Source: Sporolactobacillus putidus (GTDB lineage Bacteria; Bacillota; Bacilli; Bacillales; Sporolactobacillaceae). From it: 64,000 nucleotides of DNA. The position numbers and the translations under genes were made by a program. The notes beneath the pieces were generated by a model. That model was not told the DNA's origin. It saw only the letters and a list, made by a program, of their open reading frames with translations, and made no database searches. This document shows positions 39,479-49,576 of this stretch, in pieces. The first letter of the stretch is position 1, and each line of letters begins with the position of its first letter. The DNA lies in contig NZ_BMOK01000004.1 in the NCBI RefSeq assembly GCF_014647035.1, forward strand, positions 230,406 to 294,405, read 5' to 3'.

Positions 39479-40240
39479 TTGAATATAAAAATCGTTATCG
39501 CAACGCATAAGAAATATCGAATGCCTGAAGATAAAATGTATGTCCCTTTGCAGGTTGGAAGGGCCATTCATGACGGTATCGGTTATATGGGCGACAATAC
39601 AGGTGAGAACATATCAGGGAAAAACCCGAATTATTGTGAACTGACGGCGATGTACTGGGCATGGAAAAATTTAGATGGGGACTTCCTGGGTTTGGTCCAC
39701 TATCGAAGACATTTCTGTGACCGGTCTTTTTTCTTTGGACCGATAAATGCCAAATGGAAGCACATCCTGTCCTCTGGTACTGCACAAAGGCTGCTTGCTC
39801 ATTCTGATGTGATTATGCCCAAAAAAAGGCACTACTGGATTGAGACAAGCATGTCTCACTATGTACACGCGCATAATGGAAATGATTTAAGGCGGACAAG
39901 GAACATTATCAAGAAAATGTATCCTGAATATGTCACGGCGTTTGATCAGGCGATGCTGCAGACCGCGTCGCACCGGTTCAATATGTTTATCATGAAAAGA
40001 ACATTGTTTGACGCCTATGCCGATTGGCTGTTTTCAATTTTGTTCCAGCTTGAGAAAGAGATTGATATCTCCCGCTATTCTCCGAAAGAAGCCCGTGTTT
40101 TCGGTTACATCAGCGAGCGTCTTCTGGATGTCTGGCTGGACAAAAACAACGTGAATTATATTGAATTACCGGTCCTGTTCATGGAAAGGCAAAACTGGTT
40201 CAAGAAGATATTTGCGTTCTTTAGAAGAAAATTTGCCTAG
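39479..40240 (+). CDS. DUF4422 glycosyltransferase-like protein
   Basis: A 253-residue protein of the DUF4422 family found in capsule and exopolysaccharide loci and thought to be glycosyltransferases. The opening NIKIVIATHKKYRMPEDKMYVPLQVG and DNTGENISGKNPNYCELTAMYWAWKN, FLGLVHYRRHF are typical. TTG 39479 is chosen after CAGGGAG and gives a start like other members; an ATG at 39404 overlaps the previous gene and adds non-family residues. A remnant with the same start lies at 50076. Confidence 0.87.
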   Translation: MNIKIVIATHKKYRMPEDKMYVPLQVGRAIHDGIGYMGDNTGENISGKNPNYCELTAMYWAWKNLDGDFLGLVHYRRHFCDRSFFFGPINAKWKHILSSGTAQRLLAHSDVIMPKKRHYWIETSMSHYVHAHNGNDLRRTRNIIKKMYPEYVTAFDQAMLQTASHRFNMFIMKRTLFDAYADWLFSILFQLEKEIDISRYSPKEARVFGYISERLLDVWLDKNNVNYIELPVLFMERQNWFKKIFAFFRRKFA

Positions 40241-40324
40241 ATTGTACGGCGTTCTTCGCAAAACTTGTCTTCCACTTTTTATTCCATGTCGGTGAGCATA
40301 ACGGGTAAAATAGGGGTATCTGAA

Positions 40325-41281
40325 TTGAAACAAATCAGTATTATCATTCCGGTTTATAATTCGGAGCACCTGATAGCCGGATGTCTGGACAGCATTATTC
40401 ACCAGGAGAAGCGCCCGCCGATCGAAATCATTCTTGTTAACGATGGTTCGACGGATGGAACGCTGGCTGTTCTGGAAAAATATGAAAAAGAATATGATTT
40501 TATAAAAGTGGTCACGCAGGAAAACCAGAAGCAGTCCGCCGCCCGGAATAACGGCTTGAAACAGGCATCGGGCAAGTATGTCATGTTCTTCGACAGCGAT
40601 GACTATCTTGAAGACGGTATGCTGTCGGCAATGTACGACACGATTGAGGCGGACAAATCCGACTTGTGTATCTGCGGGATCAAAAAAATCTTCCCGGACC
40701 GGACAGAAACGGAGACAGAAAGCTGTTTAAAAAACAGTTCTGATCCGATTGCCGATTTTTTAACACATCACCGGGAAATGGACGTCGGTCTGTGGAATAA
40801 AATTTTCAGACTTGATAAAATACGGCAGAACGGCCTCGTCTTTGAAAACGGTAATTTTTTCGAAGACACCCTTTTTGTTTTTAAATATATATGCAATATA
40901 AGTGAAGGCATTTCGTTTGTCGAACGCCCTCTTTATAATCTGTTTAAGAGGGAGAACAGCACGACAACAAAATATAATGCCGATATTGAAATCTATTCAG
41001 GGCGGCTCGTTCGTAAAATCAAGGAGTATCTCCGCGAAAAGGGTCTGGAAGAAGACAGCCCCTATGTGGACGTGCTTGAGACAAGAAACCTGATTCACAT
41101 CGTCCATCATAATTTAAAGTTTAATCAAACCAATAAAGATGAAAAAATCAGGCAGCTGCTCTCTGGAGTGAATCTTCAGACATTCCGTTACATGTCAAAT
41201 AAGTATCGAATCGCCCTTCTTTTAATGAAAATCAGTCCTTCATTATATGAAAAGATTTATCTGCGCAAAAAGAATGTTTGA
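40325..41281 (+). CDS. Family 2 glycosyltransferase
   Basis: A 318-residue GT-A enzyme. Nucleotide-sugar binding shows in ISIIIPVYNSEHLIAGCLDSI, VNDGSTDGT and the metal-binding FFDSDDYLEDG. The C-terminal half has the acceptor-side signature WNKIFRLDKI and FFEDTLFVFKYI. The TTG at 40325 follows AGGGGTA. It adds a sugar to the lipid-linked repeat unit; donor unknown. No paralogue is seen in block 2. Confidence 0.9.
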   Translation: MKQISIIIPVYNSEHLIAGCLDSIIHQEKRPPIEIILVNDGSTDGTLAVLEKYEKEYDFIKVVTQENQKQSAARNNGLKQASGKYVMFFDSDDYLEDGMLSAMYDTIEADKSDLCICGIKKIFPDRTETETESCLKNSSDPIADFLTHHREMDVGLWNKIFRLDKIRQNGLVFENGNFFEDTLFVFKYICNISEGISFVERPLYNLFKRENSTTTKYNADIEIYSGRLVRKIKEYLREKGLEEDSPYVDVLETRNLIHIVHHNLKFNQTNKDEKIRQLLSGVNLQTFRYMSNKYRIALLLMKISPSLYEKIYLRKKNV

Positions 41282-41388
41282 TAACGGAAAAAAAACTCAG
41301 CAGAAGAACGCGGAACAAATCCGGGCAAACTTTAAACTGCCTGAATGCACAGACCGCCACGTAGGAATCATAAGGAAAGGTGAAAGAC

Positions 41389-42477
41389 ATGAAGATCGCC
41401 ATATTGCTTGGTGAAGTGACCGGAAGGGGCGGAATGGAAACCGTCATTTCCGACACGGTCATCGGCTATAATGCCTCGGTCAATAACTGCATGAAGGTGT
41501 TTGTCCTGGGCGGTTCGAGGGATGAGACCTGGCTCGAGAGAATGGGCGGCCGGAACTACCACCTTCTCTGTTCGGCAAAGGAATCCAAGGTCAGAAGATA
41601 TCTGAAATGCATGGTTGAGGCACCTTCCGGCATCAAAGCGTTTGAACCGGATATAATCCTTGGCGCAGATGAGAAGGCGGTTTTATATGCGAAAATCATC
41701 AGCAAGTTCCTCAATAAGAAACCTGAAGTCGGCACCTGGATCCACTTCTCGCTGACATCTATTTCCCCATTTTATAAAAAAGTCCTGAAATCGGCGGATT
41801 TTCATCTGGCCATAAGTGAAGGATTGAAAAAAGAATACATAGAAAACGGGCTTGCCGACGAATCGAGAATTCATCTCGTTTATAACCCTTTGAATATGGA
41901 TCATTCGTTAATGAACAGGCCGCTCCATCAGGCACATTTTATCTATGTCGGCCGACTGATTTATGACGGGCAAAAAAGAGTCAGCGATCTGCTGCGCGCC
42001 GTAAGCCAGGTTGTGGGTGATTGGAAACTAACGATCATTGGCGACGGCGAAGATAAGAACAGATTGGTCCAGTTTGCGGCCGATCTGGGGGTTGGGCCGA
42101 AGGTGTCCTGGCTTGGCTGGCAGGATCGGCCTTTCGAGTGTATTAAGGATGCATCGCTTCTGGTTCTGACCTCCGAATATGAAGGATTCGGCATGGTGCT
42201 GGTCGAGGCGATGGCAAGGGGAATTCCCTGCGTCAGTTCGAATTGTCCGGTCGGGCCTTCGGACATCATCAAAGAGAATGAAAACGGATGGCTCTATCCG
42301 ATCGGCGATAACAAGGCGCTGGCCGGACTGCTGAACCGGATCGTTGCCGGGAAGCTGGAACTGCCCGATCCGTCCGAAGTGAGGCAGTCGGTGGAAAAGT
42401 ATGACATCGGACAATTCATTGAACGGATGAATCGGGTTTTGGAAGATGAACAAAAATTGCAAAGGACGGGGCGCTGA
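41389..42477 (+). CDS. Family 4 glycosyltransferase
   Basis: A 362-residue GT-B enzyme. The N-terminal glycine-rich start is MKIAILLGEVTGRGGMETV. The donor-binding domain has FIYVGRLIYDGQKRVSDLL and the EX7E region YEGFGMVLVEAMARGIPCVSSNCPVGPSDII. AAGGAAAGG precedes the ATG at 41389. One of five related GT4 proteins in the window; they share WIHFSL and the YEGFGMVL motif. Acceptor and donor cannot be told. Confidence 0.92.
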   Translation: MKIAILLGEVTGRGGMETVISDTVIGYNASVNNCMKVFVLGGSRDETWLERMGGRNYHLLCSAKESKVRRYLKCMVEAPSGIKAFEPDIILGADEKAVLYAKIISKFLNKKPEVGTWIHFSLTSISPFYKKVLKSADFHLAISEGLKKEYIENGLADESRIHLVYNPLNMDHSLMNRPLHQAHFIYVGRLIYDGQKRVSDLLRAVSQVVGDWKLTIIGDGEDKNRLVQFAADLGVGPKVSWLGWQDRPFECIKDASLLVLTSEYEGFGMVLVEAMARGIPCVSSNCPVGPSDIIKENENGWLYPIGDNKALAGLLNRIVAGKLELPDPSEVRQSVEKYDIGQFIERMNRVLEDEQKLQRTGR

Positions 42478-42484
42478 TTCCTTC

Positions 42485-43480
42485 ATGACCGAGATAAAAG
42501 TGAGTATCATCATCCCCGTCTATAACAGTGAGAAGTTTCTCGCGAAGTGTCTTGACAGTGTTGTCGGCCAAACCATGAAAGAAAAAGAGATCATCGTGGT
42601 TAACGACGGATCGACGGATGGAAGTCAGCAGATCATTGATGATTATGCGGTTCGCTATATGGACATTGTCCGCGTCACTCAGGAAAATGCAGGACAGGGA
42701 GCCGCCAGAAATCGCGCGCTGGATCTGGCCCGGGGAGAGTATGTCGCGTTTGTGGACAGCGATGATTATATCGACAGGAACGCGCTTGAAATCCTGTACA
42801 ATGAAGCCCGCGGCGAGCATTGCGACGTCGTGCTTTTCAATTGGAACAAAGTCGATGTGGGCGGATACGTCTTGGAATTCAGGGATCATTCGCGTTTTGA
42901 CAACCGGCTGTTCTACCGGGACGGAGTCGTCCAAGAATTTCTGATTAATAACCAGGCATTGATCGAGGGTTTTTCATGGAATAAGTTTATCAAGCGGGAT
43001 CTTTTTGAGACTTTTCACATCAGATATCCGAATCTGAAGTTTGAAGACATACCGACGATGTTCCAAATTTTGACAAAGACGGAAAAGTGTAAGTATCTCA
43101 ATAAGACTCTGTACCATTACGTGAGCAACGAAGACTCCACCGTCCATTCGATGAATGAAAGTAATGTCCGGGATTTCGTAGTAGCGATTAACCTAATCGG
43201 CGACATTCTGGCTGAAGAAAACATCGACCGCCTTTTCGAAAGAGAGTACTTTGTGTACAAAAGCAATCACTTATTGAGAGAATACGGCAGATCTTATGAG
43301 ACGGTTCAATCTTCTGAAGAACTGCTGAAGCTTTTCAAAAAAAACTTGGGACAAATCACCTGGAAACAATGTCTGGCCTCTTCAAAAGATTTAAAATTAA
43401 TGGGCAAGCTGTTTTTTTACAAGATCGGCCTGCTCCACCTGTTTATCTTTTTTTATCATAAATGGAAACCTATCCATTGA
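42485..43480 (+). CDS. Family 2 glycosyltransferase, paralogue of 52549
   Basis: A 331-residue GT-A protein: VSIIIPVYNSEKFLAKCLDSVV, VNDGSTDGS and FVDSDDYIDRN, followed by EGFSWNKFIKRDLF and FEDIPTMFQILTK. It is clearly paralogous along its length to the block 2 gene at 52549. ATG 42485 is eight bases after the stop of the previous gene; the ribosome-binding site (AAAGGACGGGG) lies inside that gene's end. Confidence 0.91.
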   Translation: MTEIKVSIIIPVYNSEKFLAKCLDSVVGQTMKEKEIIVVNDGSTDGSQQIIDDYAVRYMDIVRVTQENAGQGAARNRALDLARGEYVAFVDSDDYIDRNALEILYNEARGEHCDVVLFNWNKVDVGGYVLEFRDHSRFDNRLFYRDGVVQEFLINNQALIEGFSWNKFIKRDLFETFHIRYPNLKFEDIPTMFQILTKTEKCKYLNKTLYHYVSNEDSTVHSMNESNVRDFVVAINLIGDILAEENIDRLFEREYFVYKSNHLLREYGRSYETVQSSEELLKLFKKNLGQITWKQCLASSKDLKLMGKLFFYKIGLLHLFIFFYHKWKPIH

Positions 43481-43547
43481 GGATTACAGTGAAAAATGGT
43501 CACGCAAGTAATTGTGAACAACTGAAAGAAACCCGGGAGGTTTAAAC

Positions 43548-44750
43548 GTGGCTCAACAGAAACCGATTCATGCTTTTCTGATCAAACTGTCTTACTTTAT
43601 CCTGACCGTCTATTTTTTCCTCTACTCGACGACGGTGACCGGCAGCATCCTTCAATCCAAAATCGTCCTTCTAGGCAGCGTTGGCCTGATGATCATCGCT
43701 TTTATCATGAACAGAAGCTGGAACATTTATCGCAATGTCGTTCTCTACGCCATGGTCATGATCATGCTGCTGACTGAAGTGTTTTACATCGTTGTTGAAA
43801 AAAACAGTTTCAGCGACTTCGACAATATTTTGCTCTACGGCCTTATCTTTGTTATTGCGATGGATGCAGTCGAAGTCACTGCACTGATTAAGATCTCCAT
43901 GTATACGAAACTGGCCATGTCGGTGATGACGCTCCTTCTCTTCAGCATGCACATGATTAAAGAAGTGGTGATCCAGAGAGGGACCGACTTCAGGCATTCG
44001 TTCGGTTTTTATCATCCCAACTCTTTTGGCTACATGGTGATGTGCCTGACCATGGAGTATTTGTTTCTGTACTTGAAGAAAACGAACTGGATGATCCTTT
44101 CTGCAATCACACTTTTTAATGTTTTCATCTATTATCTGACTGCCGCCCGCACGTCGTTTATCTGTACCATGATCGTGATACTGGCCGCGTTCCTGACGAG
44201 ATATACACCTGTTCTGAAGAAAAAAGCGGTTAAATTCGGCTTGCTGGCCTTAATCCCGGTCATGTTCTTCTTAAGTGTCTTTCTGCCGCTCACGTATACG
44301 CCTCAGATCAATCTTTATATAGTATTGGATCGCTTATTCTCGACCCGGCTGCAAATGGGACATTACTATATCGATCATTACGGATCGTTTTTCGGCAGAC
44401 CCTTCCCAAGCGTACTGACGATTCCCGTACCGAGATTCACTATGCTGCTGGATTCCGCTTATCTGCGCCTGTTGATCCAATCCGGATGGCCGATTTTTAT
44501 CACGGTGTTCATCGGTATCTTTTATAAATGCAGCCAATGGGCGAAGAAAGATAAGATACTCGAAGTGAGCATCATACTCGCTCTGCTCGCCTATTCGTTC
44601 TTTGAAAGAACGACGAATAATCTGTTCTTATGCGCTTCGCTGCTGATTCTGTTTGCGAGCAATGAAGCAAGCAGTTTCCTCTCCTATAAAGCCTGGACGA
44701 AGATTCAACCCTTTTTCGGAAGGCAAAAAGAAACAGTGAAGAATAATTAA
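43548..44750 (+). CDS. Wzy-like O-antigen/exopolysaccharide polymerase
   Basis: A 400-residue membrane protein with about ten hydrophobic helices and a larger extracytoplasmic loop in the second half (LFSTRLQMGHYYIDHYGSFFGRP). That layout and the motif HSFGFYHPNSFGYMV suggest a Wzy-type polymerase joining repeat units outside the membrane. GTG start after GGGAGG. Paralogous to 53658. Sequence divergence in this family makes the call depend on topology and context. Confidence 0.8.
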   Translation: MAQQKPIHAFLIKLSYFILTVYFFLYSTTVTGSILQSKIVLLGSVGLMIIAFIMNRSWNIYRNVVLYAMVMIMLLTEVFYIVVEKNSFSDFDNILLYGLIFVIAMDAVEVTALIKISMYTKLAMSVMTLLLFSMHMIKEVVIQRGTDFRHSFGFYHPNSFGYMVMCLTMEYLFLYLKKTNWMILSAITLFNVFIYYLTAARTSFICTMIVILAAFLTRYTPVLKKKAVKFGLLALIPVMFFLSVFLPLTYTPQINLYIVLDRLFSTRLQMGHYYIDHYGSFFGRPFPSVLTIPVPRFTMLLDSAYLRLLIQSGWPIFITVFIGIFYKCSQWAKKDKILEVSIILALLAYSFFERTTNNLFLCASLLILFASNEASSFLSYKAWTKIQPFFGRQKETVKNN

Positions 44751-44781
44751 AAAATCAAATCGTCTAAATGGAGTGAATACA

Positions 44782-45888
44782 TTGGCTTACGATTATCTGG
44801 TTGTAGGTTCAGGCCTATTCGGCAGCACATTTGCATACGAGGCGGCCAAACGCGGAAAAAAAGTTAAAGTGATTGACAAAAGGGATCACATAGCGGGCAA
44901 TATTTACACGCAAAACGTGGAGGGCATTCAGGTTCATAAATACGGCGCGCACATTTTCCACACGAACAACAAGAAAATCTGGGATTACGTGAACCGATTC
45001 GCCGAATTCAACCGCTATACGAACACCCCAATCGCGAACTACAAAGGTGAAATCTATAATCTTCCCTTCAACATGAACACGTTCAATAAGCTGTGGGGTG
45101 TGGTGACACCCGAGGAAGCGCAGGCAAAAATTGCTGAACAAAAAGCCAAAACCAATATCGGGCAGCCCAAAAACCTGGAGGAACAGGCCATTTCCCTAAT
45201 TGGAACGGATATCTATGAAAAACTGATCAAAGGCTATACGGAGAAGCAGTGGGGAAGAAAAGCGACGGAACTGCCCGCTTTCATCATCAAACGGCTTCCC
45301 GTCCGCTTTACCTATGATAACAACTATTTTAACGACAAGTATCAGGGCATTCCGATCGGCGGTTACACGCAAATCGTCGAAAAGATGCTTGAAAGCCCCA
45401 ATATTGATCTCGAACTCGGCGCTGACTTCTTTGACAGGAAAGAAGAGTACATGCAGCAATTTCCGAAGATCGTTTATACAGGGATGATCGATCAGTTTTT
45501 TGACTATCAGTACGGCACGCTTGAGTATCGCAGCCTGAAATTCGAAACCCGCGTCCTGGATCAGGAGAATTTTCAGGGGAATGCCGTCGTCAACTATACA
45601 GATGCAGAAACGCCTTACACAAGAATCATCGAACACAAGCACTTTGAATTCGGCAATCAGCCGAAGACCATTATCACGAAAGAATATCCGAGTTCGTGGC
45701 AAAAAGGCGACGAACCTTATTATCCGATAAATAATACGGAGAATAATGAAGTTTTTAAAAAATATCATGATCTGGCTGAAAAAATGCCGAATGTGATTTT
45801 TGGAGGCCGACTTGGCATGTACAAGTATTATGACATGCATCAGGTGATCGGAGCGGCCTTGTCCGCCGTCGACCAGGAATTTAAGTGA
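44782..45888 (+). CDS. glf: UDP-galactopyranose mutase
   Basis: A 368-residue flavoenzyme converting UDP-galactopyranose to UDP-galactofuranose. The FAD-binding start is YDYLVVGSGLFGSTFAYEAAKRG. The family segments GAHIFHTNNKKIWDYVNRF, YTEKQWGRKATELP and FGGRLGMYKYYDMHQVIGAAL are intact. TTG 44782 follows ATGGAGTG and aligns with the family start; a GTG three codons earlier is possible. It implies galactofuranose in the polymer, agreeing with transferases at 59682 and 61063. Confidence 0.96.
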   Translation: MAYDYLVVGSGLFGSTFAYEAAKRGKKVKVIDKRDHIAGNIYTQNVEGIQVHKYGAHIFHTNNKKIWDYVNRFAEFNRYTNTPIANYKGEIYNLPFNMNTFNKLWGVVTPEEAQAKIAEQKAKTNIGQPKNLEEQAISLIGTDIYEKLIKGYTEKQWGRKATELPAFIIKRLPVRFTYDNNYFNDKYQGIPIGGYTQIVEKMLESPNIDLELGADFFDRKEEYMQQFPKIVYTGMIDQFFDYQYGTLEYRSLKFETRVLDQENFQGNAVVNYTDAETPYTRIIEHKHFEFGNQPKTIITKEYPSSWQKGDEPYYPINNTENNEVFKKYHDLAEKMPNVIFGGRLGMYKYYDMHQVIGAALSAVDQEFK

Positions 45889-46038
45889 TGAGGTCCGGTC
45901 CTTCCCGTGATGCCGGGCGGGGTCATGATCAATCAACTGAAATAACAAAATGTGAGTTTCGCACCACGGGCAAGGATGGAAAAACTCGGCTGTAAAAGCC
46001 CTTCCCGCGGTATTTTAATCGACAAGGGGTCGCTCCGC

Positions 46039-47115
46039 TTGAAAAAAATTGTGATCGTCACGCCACATCTTTCCGGGCTTGGCGGAACTGAAACGGTCAT
46101 TCGCGATGTCGTCAGACGAATCAACAGCGGACCAGGCAGCTACAAGATTCAACTGCTGGTCGGAGGATCCGATAGCACAGCCTGGCTGGCCGGTATTCCT
46201 TCGGCGTCCTACGCTTCCGGTCACGGCAATAAACTGGCGCGGGCATATAGTAAAATGCGTGCCCTTTATAAATATTTTAAAGAAGAACGTCCGAGCATGG
46301 TCATCAGCATAGACACAAAGCTAATCAGAGCATGTTATCTTTGCCGCAAAATGCTGGGGCACAAGTTTCCGATTGTTTCCTGGATTCATTTTTCACTGTT
46401 CCATGAGCCGACAGTCCATGTCAAAATGCTGCCCTACGCCGATTATCATTTTTGTATCAGCACGGGCATCGCGAGACAAATGGAGTCGCTCGGAATAAAT
46501 CCTTCCGTTCTGTTTACGATCTACAATCCGGTTCCCCGGATCGAAAGGACCGTCCCGCGCCCGAAGGATAAGGTGAAGTTCATCTATATCGGCCGTATTT
46601 TTTTCGAAAGACAAAAACGGCTGAAAGATTTGCTGACCGCACTTTCTGGGGTCAGCGGAGACTGGCAGCTGAATGTATACGGGGATGGCGAAGACACCGA
46701 TATCTGCAAACAATTTTCGAACCAGCTCGGCATTCAGGATCGGGTGATCTGGAATGGATGGGTGGATCAGGCCTGGGAAAAGATTGACGAAGCCACCGCA
46801 TTGCTGCTGACCTCCGCTTATGAAGGTTTCGGCATGGTGCTGACTGAAGCAATTTCCCGCGGTGTCTACTGCATCAGTTCGGATTGCGAGACCGGGCCGG
46901 CCGATATTATACAGCAGAATGTCAATGGCGAACTTTATCGACCCGGGGATTTATCACAGCTCCGGATCATTCTTCAATCGATTGTGGACGGGAGAAAGCC
47001 GTTGCCGGATCAGGAAAAGATCAAAGAATCGATAAAGTCGATGTATGCGGATCACTATTATCAAACTTTATTATCGGATTTCGACAAAATTTCGGACGAC
47101 TGGAATGCAAAATAG
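46039..47115 (+). CDS. Family 4 glycosyltransferase, paralogue of 54954
   Basis: A 358-residue GT-B enzyme, the same length as its block 2 paralogue at 54954. Shared stretches are PHLSGLGGTETV, ISIDTKLIRACYLCRK, SWIHFSLFHEP and MLPYADYHFCISTG. EX7E region: YEGFGMVLTEAISRG. TTG 46039 is chosen after AAGGGG and by alignment with the paralogue; the frame extends 29 codons upstream. It is the last gene before the 47-kb repeat array. Confidence 0.91.
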   Translation: MKKIVIVTPHLSGLGGTETVIRDVVRRINSGPGSYKIQLLVGGSDSTAWLAGIPSASYASGHGNKLARAYSKMRALYKYFKEERPSMVISIDTKLIRACYLCRKMLGHKFPIVSWIHFSLFHEPTVHVKMLPYADYHFCISTGIARQMESLGINPSVLFTIYNPVPRIERTVPRPKDKVKFIYIGRIFFERQKRLKDLLTALSGVSGDWQLNVYGDGEDTDICKQFSNQLGIQDRVIWNGWVDQAWEKIDEATALLLTSAYEGFGMVLTEAISRGVYCISSDCETGPADIIQQNVNGELYRPGDLSQLRIILQSIVDGRKPLPDQEKIKESIKSMYADHYYQTLLSDFDKISDDWNAK

Positions 47116-47150
47116 AAAATCCGGAACCTTCGATTGTGACAAAAGCCGAA

Positions 47151-47428
47151 CCGAAACACCGGAAAGTTGCACCGAACTGGACGAAAGTAGCTCCGAAATA
47201 CCGAAAAGTTGATCCGAAATCCAGAAGTTGCACCGAAACGCCGGAAAGTTGCACCGAACTGGGCGAAAGTAGCTCCGAAATACCGAAAAGTTGATCCGAA
47301 ATCCAGAAGGTGCACCGAAACACCGGAAAGTTGCTCCGAAATCCAGAAGTTGCGCCGAAACACCGGAAAGTAGCTCCGAACTGTCCGAAAGTCGAACTGA
47401 AATCCAGAAGTAGAGCCGAATTGATCCG
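47151..47428. repeat. Tandem array with the same 21-21-21-19 super-repeat
   Basis: Units start with CCGAA at 47151, 47172, 47193, 47214, 47233, 47254, 47275, 47296, 47315, 47336, 47355, 47376, 47397 (CTGAA) and 47416. Lengths run 21,21,21,19 / 21,21,21,19 / 21,19 / 21,21,19. The first eight units form two complete 82-bp sets. The core CCGAAA...GAAAGT is shared with the 18-kb array, but the variable bases differ. Overlapping open frames on the minus strand are repeat artefacts. Confidence 0.93.
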
Positions 47429-47675
47429 TGTTGGCAAAAATTTAATTTCAACCGGCTTAACATGAAAAAGATATGTAAATTTAAATACATATTAATCTGA
47501 ACTTAAGGAAAATGTACTACTATAAGAGAGTTCAGACTGATGGTGATCAACGCGAACGCGATTTTGCATTTTACGTCGCGGCCGCCCGCCAAAAAGCTGA
47601 AATACGGATCTGCAGCCCGGCTGTCTGAGCGTTATACTTCATAGAATTGGTTTCTGTTCTTTAATAAATTATCTA

Positions 47676-47684
47676 TGCTATAAT
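47676..47684 (+). promoter_or_regulatory. Extended -10 promoter candidate upstream of ugd
   Basis: TGCTATAAT, the same extended -10 as the galU promoter. A second candidate (TTGCTT, 18 bases, TATAAT) lies at 47720-47749, nearer the gene. Confidence 0.5.
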
Positions 47685-47912
47685 GCACCTAGCCTGATAA
47701 GACGAAAATTAATGGTTTTTTGCTTCTGGCGCCGCTGATGGTGTATAATTAAAACTATCTTGGGTTTTTGCGCGTGCCCATGAATGGCGGGGCCGCCACG
47801 CATTGTAAAGAACTTTTTTCCTTAAAGTTGTCATGACAGGCGAGAAACAGATCATAGATTTTAGGAAAGCTAGCTTATTCAGAATGACGGGTAATGAATG
47901 CGAGGGAACAAG

Positions 47913-49232
47913 ATGAAAATAGCGGTTATTGGTGTCGGCTATGTCGGTCTGGTTACGGGTGTCACACTGTCCGACATTGGCCATGTCGTAACGTGCATCG
48001 ATGTCGACCCGGCTAAAATAGTAAAACTGAACCAAGGTATCCCGACAATTTATGAGCCGGGTCTAGGCGCACTGCTTCAAAAAAATATTGAAGTAGAGCG
48101 TTTATATTTCACCGCTGATCATAAAAAGGGACTTGAAGGCGCGGAGGTTGTCTATATCGCCGTGGGTACGCCGCAGCGTGAAGACGGCGCGGCAAACCTT
48201 GACTATGTGGAGCAGGCGGCACGTGATATTGCCGCCAATATTAACCGCGGAATTATCGTTGTCATCAAGAGCACGGTACCGGTCGGAACAAATGTCCATA
48301 TTAAAAATCTGATCAATCAAAATACCATAGATGGTGTCCGCGTTCAGATCGCGTCTAATCCTGAATTTTTAAGAGAAGGTTCGGCGATCAAGGACACATT
48401 CCATGGGGATCGAATCGTGATCGGGACGGAAGATAAAGAAACGGCTGATATTCTGGAAGAGATCAATAAACCGTTCAATGTGCCTATTCTAAAGACGGAC
48501 ATTGCAAGCAGCGAGATGATCAAATACTCTTCAAATGCCTTTCTAGCGACTAAAATCAGTTTCATCAACGAAATCGCCAATTTATGTGAATCGTTAGGAG
48601 CCAATGTCGAGGAAGTTGCCCGGGGGATGGGTCTTGATCATCGTATCGGTCCGGATTTTCTCCGGGCCGGCATCGGGTACGGGGGATCGTGTTTCCCCAA
48701 AGATACCAATGCGCTTGTCCAGCTTGCCGGCAATGCCAGACATGAATTCAATCTGCTCGAATCAGTCATTGAAGTCAATAATAACCAGCAAGTGCTGCTG
48801 ATCGATAAAATCATGTCCCGTTTCGGCACGATCGAGAACAAAAAGGTTGCCGTCCTCGGCCTCGCGTTCAAGCCGAAAACGGACGATTTGCGGGAATCCC
48901 CGTCACTCGTCATGATTCCGAGACTGGCCGAACTGGGCGCAAACATCATTGCTTACGATCCAATTGCCGTCCCCAATGCCCGGAAACATCTGAGCACTGC
49001 GATTGAGTATACGGAAAGTCTTGATGAAGCCTTGCGGGACACTGATTTTGCTGTCATCATCACGGACTGGCCCGAAGTGAAAACGATTGATTTGTCTGCA
49101 TTCAGCAAGCTAATGAGAACACCGGTCGTTTTTGACGGGCGTAACTGCTACAGTCTGGATGCTGTTAAAAAATCGGCTGTCGAATACTATTCCATTGGCC
49201 GGCCGAGCCATACACCCGAGCCAATTGGCTAA
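47913..49232 (+). CDS. ugd: UDP-glucose 6-dehydrogenase
   Basis: A 439-residue enzyme oxidising UDP-glucose to UDP-glucuronate with NAD. The Rossmann start is MKIAVIGVGYVGLVTGVTLSDIGH. The catalytic Cys260 is in GYGGSCFPKDTNAL, and the C-terminal NAD/substrate region has GLAFKPKTDDLRESPS. ATG 47913 follows GCGAGGGA. It has its own promoter region, so it may be a separate unit from block 1. The product would supply glucuronate for the polymer or wall teichuronic acid. Confidence 0.96.
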   Translation: MKIAVIGVGYVGLVTGVTLSDIGHVVTCIDVDPAKIVKLNQGIPTIYEPGLGALLQKNIEVERLYFTADHKKGLEGAEVVYIAVGTPQREDGAANLDYVEQAARDIAANINRGIIVVIKSTVPVGTNVHIKNLINQNTIDGVRVQIASNPEFLREGSAIKDTFHGDRIVIGTEDKETADILEEINKPFNVPILKTDIASSEMIKYSSNAFLATKISFINEIANLCESLGANVEEVARGMGLDHRIGPDFLRAGIGYGGSCFPKDTNALVQLAGNARHEFNLLESVIEVNNNQQVLLIDKIMSRFGTIENKKVAVLGLAFKPKTDDLRESPSLVMIPRLAELGANIIAYDPIAVPNARKHLSTAIEYTESLDEALRDTDFAVIITDWPEVKTIDLSAFSKLMRTPVVFDGRNCYSLDAVKKSAVEYYSIGRPSHTPEPIG

Positions 49233-49576
49233 TTAGCTCAGAAAATTAATCGTAGGTCTCTGCGGTATTTATTCTAAGAAAAAGCTCGATTCACGATAGA
49301 AAAGCAATATAGGAATGCTAGGCAAGGTCAATATACTAGATTTAAATAAGGTAGACTAGAGTAAAATGGCTAATATCTATTTCATTTTATAACATACCAC
49401 TAACCTAAACTGCTGATAATCCTCAATAATCTGTAAAGCAAAATATTTAGGAAATTTTGACTATTATAAACTAAAAAATGTACAAAAGCCGTTGAATAGA
49501 GGCATTAATGGCTAATAAATGGATTGGGCAACGTAAATAAACGCGATGAAGCAGAAAATGATGGATGGATGATTCG

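Noticed and set aside
47021..47490. Phe/Ser-rich proteins on the minus strand across the 47-kb array
   Set aside because: Three overlapping frames with the same composition are reading frames through repeats, and they run into the transferase gene on the other strand.
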